Source of the DNA: Komarekiella atlantica HA4396-MV6
GTDB lineage: Bacteria; Cyanobacteriota; Cyanobacteriia; Cyanobacteriales; Nostocaceae
Direction: 5' to 3'
Assembly: GCA_019359395.1 (NCBI GenBank)
Contig: JAHHHK010000052.1
Span: 1-33,285 of the forward strand
DNA: 33,285 nt
Shown here: positions 1-7,534 of the stretch, piece by piece
Layout: every line of letters begins with the position of its first letter
Position numbering within the stretch: the first letter of the stretch is position 1
Translations under genes and position numbers: made by a program
The notes under the pieces: generated by a model
Seen by the model: the letters and a program-made list of their open reading frames with translations, nothing else
Database searches by the model: none
Told to the model about the DNA's origin: nothing

Positions 1-216
1 TTATTATTTCAACCCCCACATACACCGCAAGTTAATCCAATTGAGCGGTTATGGGAGGAAGTTAAAAGACATTTGGCTTGGGAGAGCTTTGTCACATTAG
101 ATGAATTAAGACAATTTATCTGGCAGCATTTGGAAAAATTAAACACATCAATCGTTGCTTCTATTACTGGTTGGGATTTTATTCTTGATGCTTTATTTGC
201 ATCAAATTTTTCGTGA
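1..216 (+). pseudogene. IS630-family transposase, C-terminal end (cut by window edge)
   Basis: Reading frame 1 is open from the first base to a TGA at 214-216, giving 71 residues with no start in view. It contains the block NPIERLWEEVKRHL, the hallmark of the C-terminal catalytic region of IS630/Tc1-like DDE transposases; the Glu of NPIE is the third catalytic acid. The rest (LDELRQFIWQHLEKL) fits the usual helical tail. The N-terminal part lies outside the window, so I cannot tell whether the element is complete. The following DNA holds a broken acsF fragment, which suggests an insertion or deletion scar. The minus-strand frame here is a shadow. Confidence 0.8.
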
Positions 217-362
217 ATTGGTATTAGTTTAGCAGTTACAAAGTTGATAATAGGTAGGCATTTCAACTCTCCTAAAACTGTAGACAGTCAGATTATTTCT
301 CACAATTTACTTTCAACAATTTAACTGATGTCCATCAATAACTTTTTATGATTAGATAACTT

Positions 363-698
363 TTAAAGGTTAAAACGTTTTATCAATCCATTGGAATAAA
401 CCCACGCGAATATAATACCAGAGTTATTCAAGAGACGAATAACACTGCTGCACAGACATTTACCTTAATTTTGAATACAAATCACCCTAAGTTTTTCCGA
501 CGGTTAGAGCAATGTTCAGAGCTTAATCTGAAACTGGCAGAGATTAATCAGAGCGATGCCTACGGCGGCAAGCTACGCTCACCAATTGTCAAATTCTGCT
601 AAAAATTACCCCTGATAGTCTCCATCGTCTGGCATCTGTTGCAGACTTACCTAATTAAACCCGTTGATACTGAATCATTAAGAGGAACAGTTCGTTAA
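363..698 (+). pseudogene. acsF: Broken C-terminal fragment of acsF (Mg-protoporphyrin IX monomethyl ester oxidative cyclase)
   Basis: One frame (codon starts at multiples of 3) reads FYQSIGINPREYNTRVIQET, then NTNHPKFFRRLEQCSELNLK, and ends KPVDTESLRGTVR-stop at 696-698. This matches my knowledge of the C-terminal third of AcsF/ChlE, the di-iron oxygenase that makes the isocyclic ring of chlorophyll (pattern FYxAIGxxxREY..VI..TN, a KFF.RLE block, and a KLPL.VS...L..YL.KP end). The copy is dead: it lacks roughly the first 250 of about 355 residues, has an in-frame TAA at 600-602, and a short GC-rich stretch (about 557-582, CCTACGGCGGCAAGCTACGC) inserts about eight foreign residues without breaking frame. 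It follows an IS630 transposase remnant. The family assignment is from memory of the family pattern, not a search. Confidence 0.72.
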
Positions 699-761
699 CT
701 AGTACAGGTCAGCGTAAATCAGCCACCCATTTTAAATGTCTAAAACCCTCACAAAACGGTA

Positions 762-816
762 ATTACGAATTACGTTAGCGCAGCGTTAGAGACGCAGGAG
801 CGTCATTACGAATTAC
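762..816. repeat. Small dispersed repeat bounded by 12-bp direct repeats
   Basis: ATTACGAATTAC occurs at 762-773 and again at 805-816. The copies flank a 31-bp GC-rich insert (GTTAGCGCAGCG...AGGAGCGTC). Such inserts of GC-rich, partly palindromic sequence in AT-rich intergenic DNA are typical of Nostoc-type genomes, and the direct repeats look like a target duplication. It lies just downstream of the minus-strand solute-binding protein gene. Confidence 0.5.
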
Positions 817-821
817 ACTTA

Positions 822-1790
822 TCACAAGTCACCCTTGGGAATCTCTTCACGGAATTCTATAACCAGTTGCATAGTTTCCAAAAATAAATCTCGTAAATCG
901 CGATTCAGAAAAACGGCTCCTTGTGAACCGAACGAACGATCAAAAATAGCGACATATCGTTGATTACCATTCACGAATCCTTGCATGAACTTGACAAGCG
1001 AATAGTTCACTGAGTCGAGAAATTTAGAGTTATCTTCAGGAACCATGCAAGCAATCCCCTCTTGTGAAAGAGGACGATCAGGAGCGATCGCAAAAGCATC
1101 AGAATTTTTCGCTTTTTGCAACCATCCCTCCAACAAAATACTATCGGATGCGAAAGCATCAATTTTGCCCTGTTGCAAAGCAGCAAATCCCTCTGCCCTA
1201 GTTTTCAAGTACACTAATATAGCTTTAGGTTGTGCTCGCTTAATTGCCAGTTCATTAGTAGTTTGTGCCAGCACACCAATTCGCTTGTTAATTAGGGATT
1301 GAGGAGAACCCAAATTACTCGCTTTCTTAACTAATAACTGCGTGCCAGTAACACCATAACTGACTGAAAAATCCACTTTTTTATCCCGCTCCCATGTGAA
1401 GCTGGTAGCGTCGCAAACAATATCAACTTGTCGGTTAACTATTTGGGGAATACGTTCTGCTGGGGTAAGTTCGACTAATTTTAGTTGAATTTTTTTGCCC
1501 AATTCTTTTTCTAACTGTTCTTTAATAAGAGTTAGCATGTCCACAGAATAACCAGTTAACTTCCCTTGATTGTCAGAAGAGGCAAAAGGAAGGGCATCTT
1601 TGCTAGTCCCAGCAGTTAGTACCCCTGTCCGCGCCACTTTTTGCATTACAGTCTCCGCCGCAACTACATCAGGCGTAAATGTAGGAAGTATTAGACTCAG
1701 ACAAGTGATCGCACTTATTTTATATACACTCGTTTTCTTCAATGCAGGTAAATACGCTAGATAACCTCTTGGATTCACAAGTACCCTCAC
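822..1790 (-). CDS. Periplasmic solute-binding protein, family 3 type (amino-acid-like ligand)
   Basis: 322 residues. A basic N-terminus and hydrophobic stretch (about residues 20-45, ending DVVAAE) form a Sec signal peptide, so the mature protein should be periplasmic. The body has the bacterial SBP_3 pattern: VARTGVLTAGTSKDALPF opening the first lobe, GYSVDML, a lobe crossing near VDIVCDATSFTWERDKKVDF, and LINKRIGVL with KIDAFASDSILL in the second lobe. These proteins bind amino acids or related small polar solutes for ABC importers or for signalling. No permease or ATPase gene is next to it, so it is an orphan binding protein. The start taken here is a GTG; no better start with a Shine-Dalgarno sequence was found. 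The ligand cannot be deduced. Confidence 0.85.
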   Translation of the reverse strand: MRVLVNPRGYLAYLPALKKTSVYKISAITCLSLILPTFTPDVVAAETVMQKVARTGVLTAGTSKDALPFASSDNQGKLTGYSVDMLTLIKEQLEKELGKKIQLKLVELTPAERIPQIVNRQVDIVCDATSFTWERDKKVDFSVSYGVTGTQLLVKKASNLGSPQSLINKRIGVLAQTTNELAIKRAQPKAILVYLKTRAEGFAALQQGKIDAFASDSILLEGWLQKAKNSDAFAIAPDRPLSQEGIACMVPEDNSKFLDSVNYSLVKFMQGFVNGNQRYVAIFDRSFGSQGAVFLNRDLRDLFLETMQLVIEFREEIPKGDL

Positions 1791-2037
1791 ATTTAGTCTT
1801 TCATAAAGAATTGGCTGAACACCCCTAGCCCAGCCGTTACCAGAGTGGGATAATCTCAGCGATCATGCATCAAAATACAGCAATTTTCCCTATGGAGTAC
1901 AGGCTAATCAAATCTAGTAATGATTCTTTACACTATGCATTTAATAAACATCTATTTAATTGATCAGCGAGATATCTATATACACGTCTACATTTAACAG
2001 CAATTAATTCAAGCGAGTATCAAAAATTGGGAAGAAA
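1791..2037. other. Intergenic region without a recognised gene
   Basis: AT-rich DNA between the solute-binding protein start and the BON-gene terminator. It should hold the promoter of the solute-binding protein gene, but I see no clear operator or RNA gene. Confidence 0.5.
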
Positions 2038-2070
2038 CAAGGGAGAAATCTGCTCAATAATTCCCCCTTG
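2038..2070 (-). terminator. Hairpin downstream of BON-domain gene
   Basis: CAAGGGAGAA (2038-2047) pairs with TTCCCCCTTG (2061-2070) with one mismatch, giving a 10-bp stem. On the minus strand it lies about 25 bases after the BON gene stop and is followed by TTGTTTCTTCCC, a moderately T-rich run, as expected for an intrinsic terminator. Confidence 0.55.
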
Positions 2071-2095
2071 TCCTCCTAATCCCTAATTTCCAGTT

Positions 2096-2587
2096 CTAGG
2101 ACTTTTTTACAGGTTCAACCTTCGCATCTACCTTCACATTCTTCACACCTTGAACTGCTTTGACTAAGGTTTCAGCTTTTTGGAGTTCTTCTTGGGAAGT
2201 AGCTGTGCCTTTAATGACAATATCACCTTCTTTGTTTTCTACTTCTAACTTATTACCTGGTAAGCCTTCCTTCAACTTTTTGCTAACTTCGGTTTTCAAG
2301 TCGCTCCCAATTTTAGCAACAGAAGTGGTAGATTTTGTTGCTTCTGTTTTTGCTGAATCGGTTTTAGCTTTAGTGTCTGTATTCGCTACTGAAGGAGTCG
2401 TTTGTGTTCTTGGAACTTTAACAGCTTTATCTGTAGTTTGAGTTGTTTGAGAAGCCGATTTGGCTGGGACTTGAGCAGCTTCATTAGTAGTACTAGGAGT
2501 TTCTGAACCAGTTTTAGGAGCTTCTTGGCAGCCAAAGGTATTAACTACTAAGACGCTACTAACTAGAAACAGAATTAGCTTATTCAT
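2096..2587 (-). CDS. BON-domain protein, probable exported or lipid-anchored
   Basis: 163 residues. N-terminus MNKLILFLVSSVLVVNTFGC is a short signal sequence ending at a Cys with Gly before it, so a lipoprotein is plausible although the lipobox (T-F-G-C) is not ideal. Residues about 23-95 are a low-complexity Ser/Thr/Lys/Ala linker. The C-terminal 65 residues form a BON domain: a VSKKLKEGLPGN helix, EGDIVIKGTA strands, EELQKAETLVKAVQGVKNV and a final VDAKVEP strand. BON domains bind membranes or phospholipid surfaces and occur in envelope-stability proteins. A Shine-Dalgarno GGAGAT lies upstream of the ATG. Confidence 0.8.
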   Translation of the reverse strand: MNKLILFLVSSVLVVNTFGCQEAPKTGSETPSTTNEAAQVPAKSASQTTQTTDKAVKVPRTQTTPSVANTDTKAKTDSAKTEATKSTTSVAKIGSDLKTEVSKKLKEGLPGNKLEVENKEGDIVIKGTATSQEELQKAETLVKAVQGVKNVKVDAKVEPVKKS

Positions 2588-3227
2588 TATCTATCTCCAG
2601 ATTGAGTAATTGAAGCGATTAATTGATCTATGTGTGTGTAATTGTGAGGAGCAAATGTTAAAAAAAAATTAAATGTGAAATAGCACAAGTGTAGAACCAA
2701 GCACTTAATATTAATGAAAATCGAATCTTGGGCAACTTCTTGAGGCTGAAATGTTGAAGCCAGTTCTTAGAAGCGCCAATTCAATTTTTCTGACGGCTAA
2801 ATCCGAGCAGGGCTTTGCATAATAATTTTGGTTATCTATCGATTTGACGTAGACACCAAACAACTTTTCTAAGGTAAGCTATGCCGCCCCACAGCGGTGA
2901 CTCGATGTTATCAGATTTGGAGAGATTTGGCGAATCCAATCTCAAAACTTTATGACTTTATTATGGCAACATTATGGCAACTTTTTATAAAATTTTAGTG
3001 TAAAAGATATTCTAAGTAATCCTTTTTATACATAAAAATTAAAATTTTAGTAATTAAAGTATAAGCTATAAAAAAGCTGAGATATAACTTAAAATTTAAT
3101 CAAGTGAAGCAAGTAATCAGCGTGTAGCCTTTTTAGCAATATAGTAAGATAAAATATTATCTCTGTTATGAAAAAAAAGTAAAAATATTTTATAACAAAT
3201 ATCTTATAACTATGTTTATTTTCACAC
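2588..3227. other. AT-rich intergenic region, no gene seen
   Basis: 640 bases between the BON gene and the TauE/SafE gene. It contains an 11-bp tandem duplication (ATTATGGCAAC at 2960-2970 and 2971-2981) and long A/T runs. No convincing ORF, RNA gene or strong hairpin was found. Confidence 0.5.
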
Positions 3228-4025
3228 TCAAGGCGTTAGTTCATTAGTCGTGCTAGTTGAATGATTTTCTTGCAAGGACTTACGCAGTGTTACAAATGCA
3301 AGAATACTCGCAACTGTTAGGTAGATACGCTGTAGCCATATACTACTCAAGCTAAGGGTAATATGCCCGCCAATTATTCCACCTCCAAACATAGTAAGAC
3401 CAAGAATCACACCGAGTTTGTAATCCATAATGTCTTGCATCATGAAAATTAAAGTTGCAACGAGTGAAGAAAATATATTAAGAAGCTTAGTCGTAGCTAT
3501 TGCTTGAACAAATGTCATGCGAAATAGCATTATGTAGGCTGCCGTGAGCAACGTAACATAACCACCACTAAAAAAGCCGCCATAAATGCCAAGTATGAAG
3601 GTGGCTATATAGCCTCCAATTTCTGCTATCTGTGAAGGTATCTTATCTGCTGGGGCTACTCCGGCATTTCGGTTGGCAACTGACAACACAGCAATCACAA
3701 TCATTGACATAGAAATAATCAGCGGCATTGATTTTGACGGCACAACCAGAACAAGCAATGCTCCCAAAATTGATGCTACCAGTGTTAAAACTATCAGTAG
3801 TGGTAAACGACGACGGTCAATTACTCCTTTACCAATAAAAGGTAATGTACCACCAACGCTCATTAAGGTTAGTGCCAGCATATTAGTAGCAAGGGCAGTG
3901 CGCGGTTCAACCCCAAATTGAAGCATTATGGGTACAGTAATAAGAGAAGTACTTCCAGTAATTACGCTAATAATACTTGCTAGTAAGAAAACCGCAGTAA
4001 GGATTATTATTTGGATAAAAGCCAT
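3228..4025 (-). CDS. TauE/SafE-family membrane permease (sulfite or organosulfonate exporter family)
   Basis: 265 residues with seven to eight hydrophobic segments. Two related halves are visible, as in the TauE/SafE (DUF81) family: the first starts with VITGSTSLITVPIML and TALATNMLALTLMSVGG, and the second repeats the pattern with FILGIYGGFFSGGYVTLLTA and FVQAIATTKLLNIFSS. The G-x-x-S/G-G-x-x-x-x-x-P/A and A-x-x-T-x-x-x-N motifs are the family signature. Members move sulfur-containing anions, sulfite or sulfoacetate, across the inner membrane; the substrate here is unknown. A MITE-like element sits about 40 bases upstream of the start. The last residues (ENHSTSTTNELTP) are a polar tail. Confidence 0.87.
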   Translation of the reverse strand: MAFIQIIILTAVFLLASIISVITGSTSLITVPIMLQFGVEPRTALATNMLALTLMSVGGTLPFIGKGVIDRRRLPLLIVLTLVASILGALLVLVVPSKSMPLIISMSMIVIAVLSVANRNAGVAPADKIPSQIAEIGGYIATFILGIYGGFFSGGYVTLLTAAYIMLFRMTFVQAIATTKLLNIFSSLVATLIFMMQDIMDYKLGVILGLTMFGGGIIGGHITLSLSSIWLQRIYLTVASILAFVTLRKSLQENHSTSTTNELTP

Positions 4026-4063
4026 AATAAATGTTGTTGTCGATACTTTTTTAACTTATTATC

Positions 4064-4234
4064 AGAGGATGTTTTAAAAGGGTCTTTATATGTCATGTTG
4101 TAGCAAGCTCCCGTAGGGTATGCAGCGTAGCGGAATGAAACATCTCAATATGTGGTCAAACTAGATTCTTCCTTACGCTTTGCTCCACTCAAAATGACAG
4201 TTTTATACCTTATTGGAATTTTCAAACATCCTCT
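4064..4234. mobile_element. MITE-like element with 16-bp terminal inverted repeats
   Basis: AGAGGATGTTTTAAAA (4064-4079) is the inverted complement of TTTTCAAACATCCTCT (4219-4234) with one mismatch. The 171-bp unit has no coding capacity. Its interior carries GC-rich palindromic pieces (CTCCCGTAGGGTATGCAGCG) and TTCCTTACGCTTTGCTCCAC...AATGACA, which resembles common dispersed repeats of cyanobacteria. It lies upstream of the TauE/SafE gene and could affect its promoter. Confidence 0.6.
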
Positions 4235-4559
4235 CAGGGTATACAAATGTTTAAAACATTAATTATTACTGAAAATACACATAGTTTCTAACTATAGCAA
4301 TACTAATGAAAATTCAATATTCAAATATTTTTACCAATTAAGATAGTAAAACAATGTAAAAGTTGGTAGTAACGACTAGAAATCTACCCTAAGTGAGACA
4401 AGGATAAAAACTAAAAAGTAACAAAATATATAACTTTCTATTTTATATCCAACGAAATTGAAGTTTTTATCTCAATTTATATAAACTTAGAATAATGTCG
4501 TATTTGGGAACATATTCTATATCTGAATAAACAATGCAATAAGAATATTTTTTATTAAA
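4235..4559. other. AT-rich intergenic region, no gene seen
   Basis: Very AT-rich DNA between the MITE-like element and the GC-rich repeat at 4560. No supported ORF or RNA structure. Confidence 0.45.
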
Positions 4560-4697
4560 AGCGGCGGGAAATCCTGTCCTCGTACTGGGTTTCTCCCGCC
4601 TCTGTTCTCTACGAGATGTATTCGCGTTCGCTAACGTAGCCGCTACGCGAAGAACGTGGGCAAGCAAGAAAACCGTCCTGCATGGAGCATAGGGCAT
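4560..4697. repeat. GC-rich dispersed intergenic repeat
   Basis: This block is sharply more GC-rich than its surroundings and contains internal palindromes, for example around CGTTCGCTAACGTAGC followed by CGCTACGCGAAG. The minus-strand frame across it (starting MPYAPCRTVFLLAHVLR) is a type of spurious ORF I associate with repeated DNA in Nostoc genomes, so I treat it as a repeat and not a gene. Copy number cannot be checked inside the window. Confidence 0.45.
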
Positions 4698-5064
4698 AGA
4701 TTCTCTAACTTTGGCTCAAAAAGTATTTCATCCTAAAGCTTTGAAATCTCTTCAACACCACACTACAAGCCGTCTATATCTTACCTTTAACCAATGAAGC
4801 CCTGTCGATGATATGCTAATTTGCATTGGCTCGCTCTTAATTTAGCAACCTCCGCAAATGCTTACGAGTACGGTTCTACTGACAGTATCGTTTAGATAGT
4901 TTTTTCTCTGAAAATCTCTTGCTTATCCAGCCAAAAGAAGCTATCCCTGAATGCAAGTTGGTATCATTGTTCAGGACTATCCAAATCAAGTAGCGATCGG
5001 GTTACGATCTTGGCAAACCCTTTTTTGATTTGAGAAGCCCTATTCCAGAATTTTCTGGCTAAAA
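4698..5064. other. Leader region upstream of recA
   Basis: No supported gene. It contains one GCGATCGG near-HIP1 site and leads into the recA control region. Confidence 0.4.
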
Positions 5065-5080
5065 TAGTATATCTGTTCTA
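5065..5080 (+). promoter_or_regulatory. Cyanobacterial LexA box in front of recA
   Basis: TAGTATATCTGTTCTA fits the cyanobacterial LexA operator pattern RGTACNNNDGTWCB with one mismatch (AGTAT for AGTAC), 63 bases before the recA start. It implies SOS-type repression of recA by LexA. Confidence 0.7.
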
Positions 5081-5143
5081 CTCAAGCTCCGAACCCAACA
5101 ATCAATCCTTAAATCCATAAAATCCATATATTTAGAGGCAGTA

Positions 5144-6217
5144 ATGGCTATCAACACCGATACTTCTGGCAAGCAAAAAGCGCTGAATATGGTACTCAAC
5201 CAAATAGAGCGCAGTTTTGGTAAAGGAGCAATCATGCGCCTGGGCGATGCTACCCGGATGCGGGTGGAGACAATTTCTAGTGGAGCGCTCACCCTAGATT
5301 TAGCATTGGGTGGCGGTTTACCCAAAGGACGAGTGATTGAAATTTATGGGCCGGAAAGTTCCGGGAAGACTACAGTAGCGCTACATGCGGTCGCTGAAGT
5401 GCAACGAAATGGTGGTATTGCCGCCTATGTCGATGCTGAACACGCCCTTGACCCCGCCTATTCTGCTGCACTAGGTGTGGATATCAACAATTTACTTATT
5501 TCTCAACCTGATACTGGTGAATCGGCTTTAGAAATTGTTGATCAACTTGTTCGCTCCGCCGCAGTTGATATTGTAGTCATTGACTCAGTAGCAGCATTGG
5601 TTCCCCGTGCTGAAATTGAGGGCGATATGGGTGATGCTCACGTTGGTCTTCAAGCACGGTTGATGAGCCAAGCTTTGCGTAAGATTACTGGTAATATTGG
5701 TAAATCTGGCTGCACTGTAATTTTCATCAACCAGTTGCGACAAAAAATTGGTGTTACATACGGTAGCCCAGAAACGACAACTGGTGGTAACGCATTGAAG
5801 TTTTACGCTTCGGTACGCTTGGATATTCGCCGAATTCAAACCTTGAAAAAAGGTACAGACGAATTTGGTAATCGCGTCAAAGTTAAAGTTGCTAAAAATA
5901 AAGTAGCTCCACCCTTTAGAATTGCGGAATTTGACATTATTTTTGGCAAAGGAATTTCTACGTTGGGTTGTATTGTAGACTTGGCAGAAGAAACTGGCGT
6001 GCTTGTCCGCAAAGGAGCTTGGTATAGCTACAACAGCGACAACATTTCTCAAGGTCGAGACAACGCCATCAAGTACCTAGAAGAAAAACCGGAATTTGCT
6101 GAACAAATTAAGCAACTAGTGCGTGAAAAGCTAGACAAAGGAGCCGTTGTTTCTGCTAACTCCGTAACTAAGACTAGTGAAGAAGAGGAAGAAGCCGATT
6201 TAGAGGAAGAAGAATAG
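5144..6217 (+). CDS. recA: RecA recombinase
   Basis: 357 residues, the usual cyanobacterial length. RecA forms ATP-dependent filaments on single-stranded DNA, drives strand exchange in recombinational repair and stimulates LexA cleavage. Visible motifs are Walker [10 protein letters not shown] at about residues 69-77, the Walker B stretch [14 protein letters not shown], the L1/L2 DNA-binding region with [11 protein letters not shown] and [20 protein letters not shown], and a strongly acidic C-terminal tail ([13 protein letters not shown]) that moderates DNA binding. The start ATGGCTATCAAC follows a weak AGAGG. A LexA-type operator lies upstream and a hairpin follows the stop codon. Confidence 0.98.
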   Translation: MAINTDTSGKQKALNMVLNQIERSFGKGAIMRLGDATRMRVETISSGALTLDLALGGGLPKGRVIEIYGPESSGKTTVALHAVAEVQRNGGIAAYVDAEHALDPAYSAALGVDINNLLISQPDTGESALEIVDQLVRSAAVDIVVIDSVAALVPRAEIEGDMGDAHVGLQARLMSQALRKITGNIGKSGCTVIFINQLRQKIGVTYGSPETTTGGNALKFYASVRLDIRRIQTLKKGTDEFGNRVKVKVAKNKVAPPFRIAEFDIIFGKGISTLGCIVDLAEETGVLVRKGAWYSYNSDNISQGRDNAIKYLEEKPEFAEQIKQLVREKLDKGAVVSANSVTKTSEEEEEADLEEEE

Positions 6218-6229
6218 TAGTGAAAATAT

Positions 6230-6255
6230 TGATGAGCGGCACTTGCTGCTCATCA
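6230..6255 (+). terminator. Hairpin after recA
   Basis: TGATGAGC (6230-6237) pairs perfectly with GCTCATCA (6248-6255), with up to two more pairs inside. It begins 12 bases after the recA stop. No T-run follows, so it may act as a weak terminator or mRNA-stabilising stem. Confidence 0.5.
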
Positions 6256-6314
6256 CTATAAGTCCAGGGTAAAACTGGAGACGCAGAAAACCTCATCTAC
6301 CTTCATACAGCCTA

Positions 6315-7046
6315 TTATTTGGGATTGTATGGTGTTTGTCTACTTAAAAAGCGATCTAAAATTTCTGACTTTTGCTCTGCGTTTAAGGCATTATGCCAAT
6401 GTTCTAGCTTCCCATACAAGTTAGAGTCGTTGGCAATAGCTAAAGTATCATCTGGGTTTTCAGGCATCGGCTGTTGTCTGTTACGGATGTAAGTAGATAT
6501 TTCTACTGAATTGCTGCCAATTCGAGGCACAAGCTGCATCAGTAACTCCATTGCGACAGTTGGCAAAATGCGGTACGTATGATTTATGAAAAAATTAAAA
6601 GTCATACTGCCTAACTTGATGCGATCGCCATCTTTGAGCTTGAGTGGTTGGTAAACGCGTTCGCCATTTACAAACGAGCCATTGGTGCTGTTAAAGTCAA
6701 CTAAATAGAAGCCTTGGTCAATAAATTGAATAGCAGCATGGCGACGAGACAGATAACTATCAGCAATGCGAATCCCACTACTGCGATCGCGACCTATTGT
6801 CCAAATTTGTTGTGGCTGTCGTAAAGTTTGTGTTTCATTTTCGCATAAGTTAGTTATCAAATAAACAGCAGTAGTATCTACTACACCATTTACATAACAG
6901 GGTTTCACCCTTTCCAACGACGGCTGATACACGTTTTCTAGCTGAAGAATTTCATCTAAAAGGCTGCTATGGTGTTCATACAACTTGAGAAATACCTGAT
7001 ATAAACTTAATCGCCGTTGTATTTCCTTTTGTGCAAAGTCAGCCAT
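6315..7046 (-). CDS. FHA-domain protein
   Basis: 243 residues, no signal peptide, so cytoplasmic. A helical N-terminal region (residues 1-75) precedes a full forkhead-associated domain at about 80-155, with the phosphothreonine-reading residues in place: IGRDRSSGIRI, SYLSRRHAAIQF, LVDFNSTNGSFVNG and LKDGDRIKLGSMTFNF. FHA domains bind phospho-Thr peptides. A C-terminal helical region of unknown role follows. The gene lies downstream of, and in the same direction as, the Ser/Thr kinase gene at 7535-9151, which suggests a kinase/reader pair, although a 488-base gap separates them. Confidence 0.88.
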   Translation of the reverse strand: MADFAQKEIQRRLSLYQVFLKLYEHHSSLLDEILQLENVYQPSLERVKPCYVNGVVDTTAVYLITNLCENETQTLRQPQQIWTIGRDRSSGIRIADSYLSRRHAAIQFIDQGFYLVDFNSTNGSFVNGERVYQPLKLKDGDRIKLGSMTFNFFINHTYRILPTVAMELLMQLVPRIGSNSVEISTYIRNRQQPMPENPDDTLAIANDSNLYGKLEHWHNALNAEQKSEILDRFLSRQTPYNPK

Positions 7047-7534
7047 TATAAATAAGCCTTGTGTTGCCTGATTTCGGTTATGAATATTTTGTCTCAGCCT
7101 ACAATCAGGGATAATTGCTTTTTCATTTTCCGCCGTTAGTTGGAAAGTTGAACTCTTTTAGAGCGTAAAGTTTTACAACTTTTAGATGAGAGTTTCTCTG
7201 CTATTCATAGTCACAATCATCACGATAAGTTTTTTTAAAAAATTATCGTTATCCTTCGTTTTTTATTGTAAATAAATATTTGTTGTTTGTAACAGATAGA
7301 TAATATGAAGATTTGATTAAGAACTAATAAAACGACTACGTAGTTTTACTATGTAACTCAAACAAAATTAAAGACTGGGAAATTAAGGTTATATTAAGTA
7401 TAAGTGCAATAGTATTATATTTTATCAAGTTTAATATTGTTAGACTGTAATCAATTTTTTCACATAAGACATTCTTTCCCAATTTGCAAACATAAGATGC
7501 TCCCTTGGAATTGAACTAATCTAAAAATCTCAAA
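7047..7534. other. AT-rich gap between kinase and FHA genes
   Basis: 488 bases with long A/T runs. It probably holds a separate promoter for the FHA gene. No ORF, RNA gene or clear operator was recognised. Confidence 0.45.

Noticed and set aside
9-266. Minus-strand 85-codon frame
   Set aside because: Antisense to the IS630 transposase frame, which has a clear family motif; the minus-strand product shows none.
4467-4697. Minus-strand 76-codon frame starting MPYAPCRTVF
   Set aside because: It coincides with a GC-rich palindromic intergenic repeat; half of it is AT-rich flanking DNA. Treated as repeat DNA.
5585-6052. Minus-strand 155-codon frame
   Set aside because: Lies fully inside recA in antisense; no protein-like pattern.
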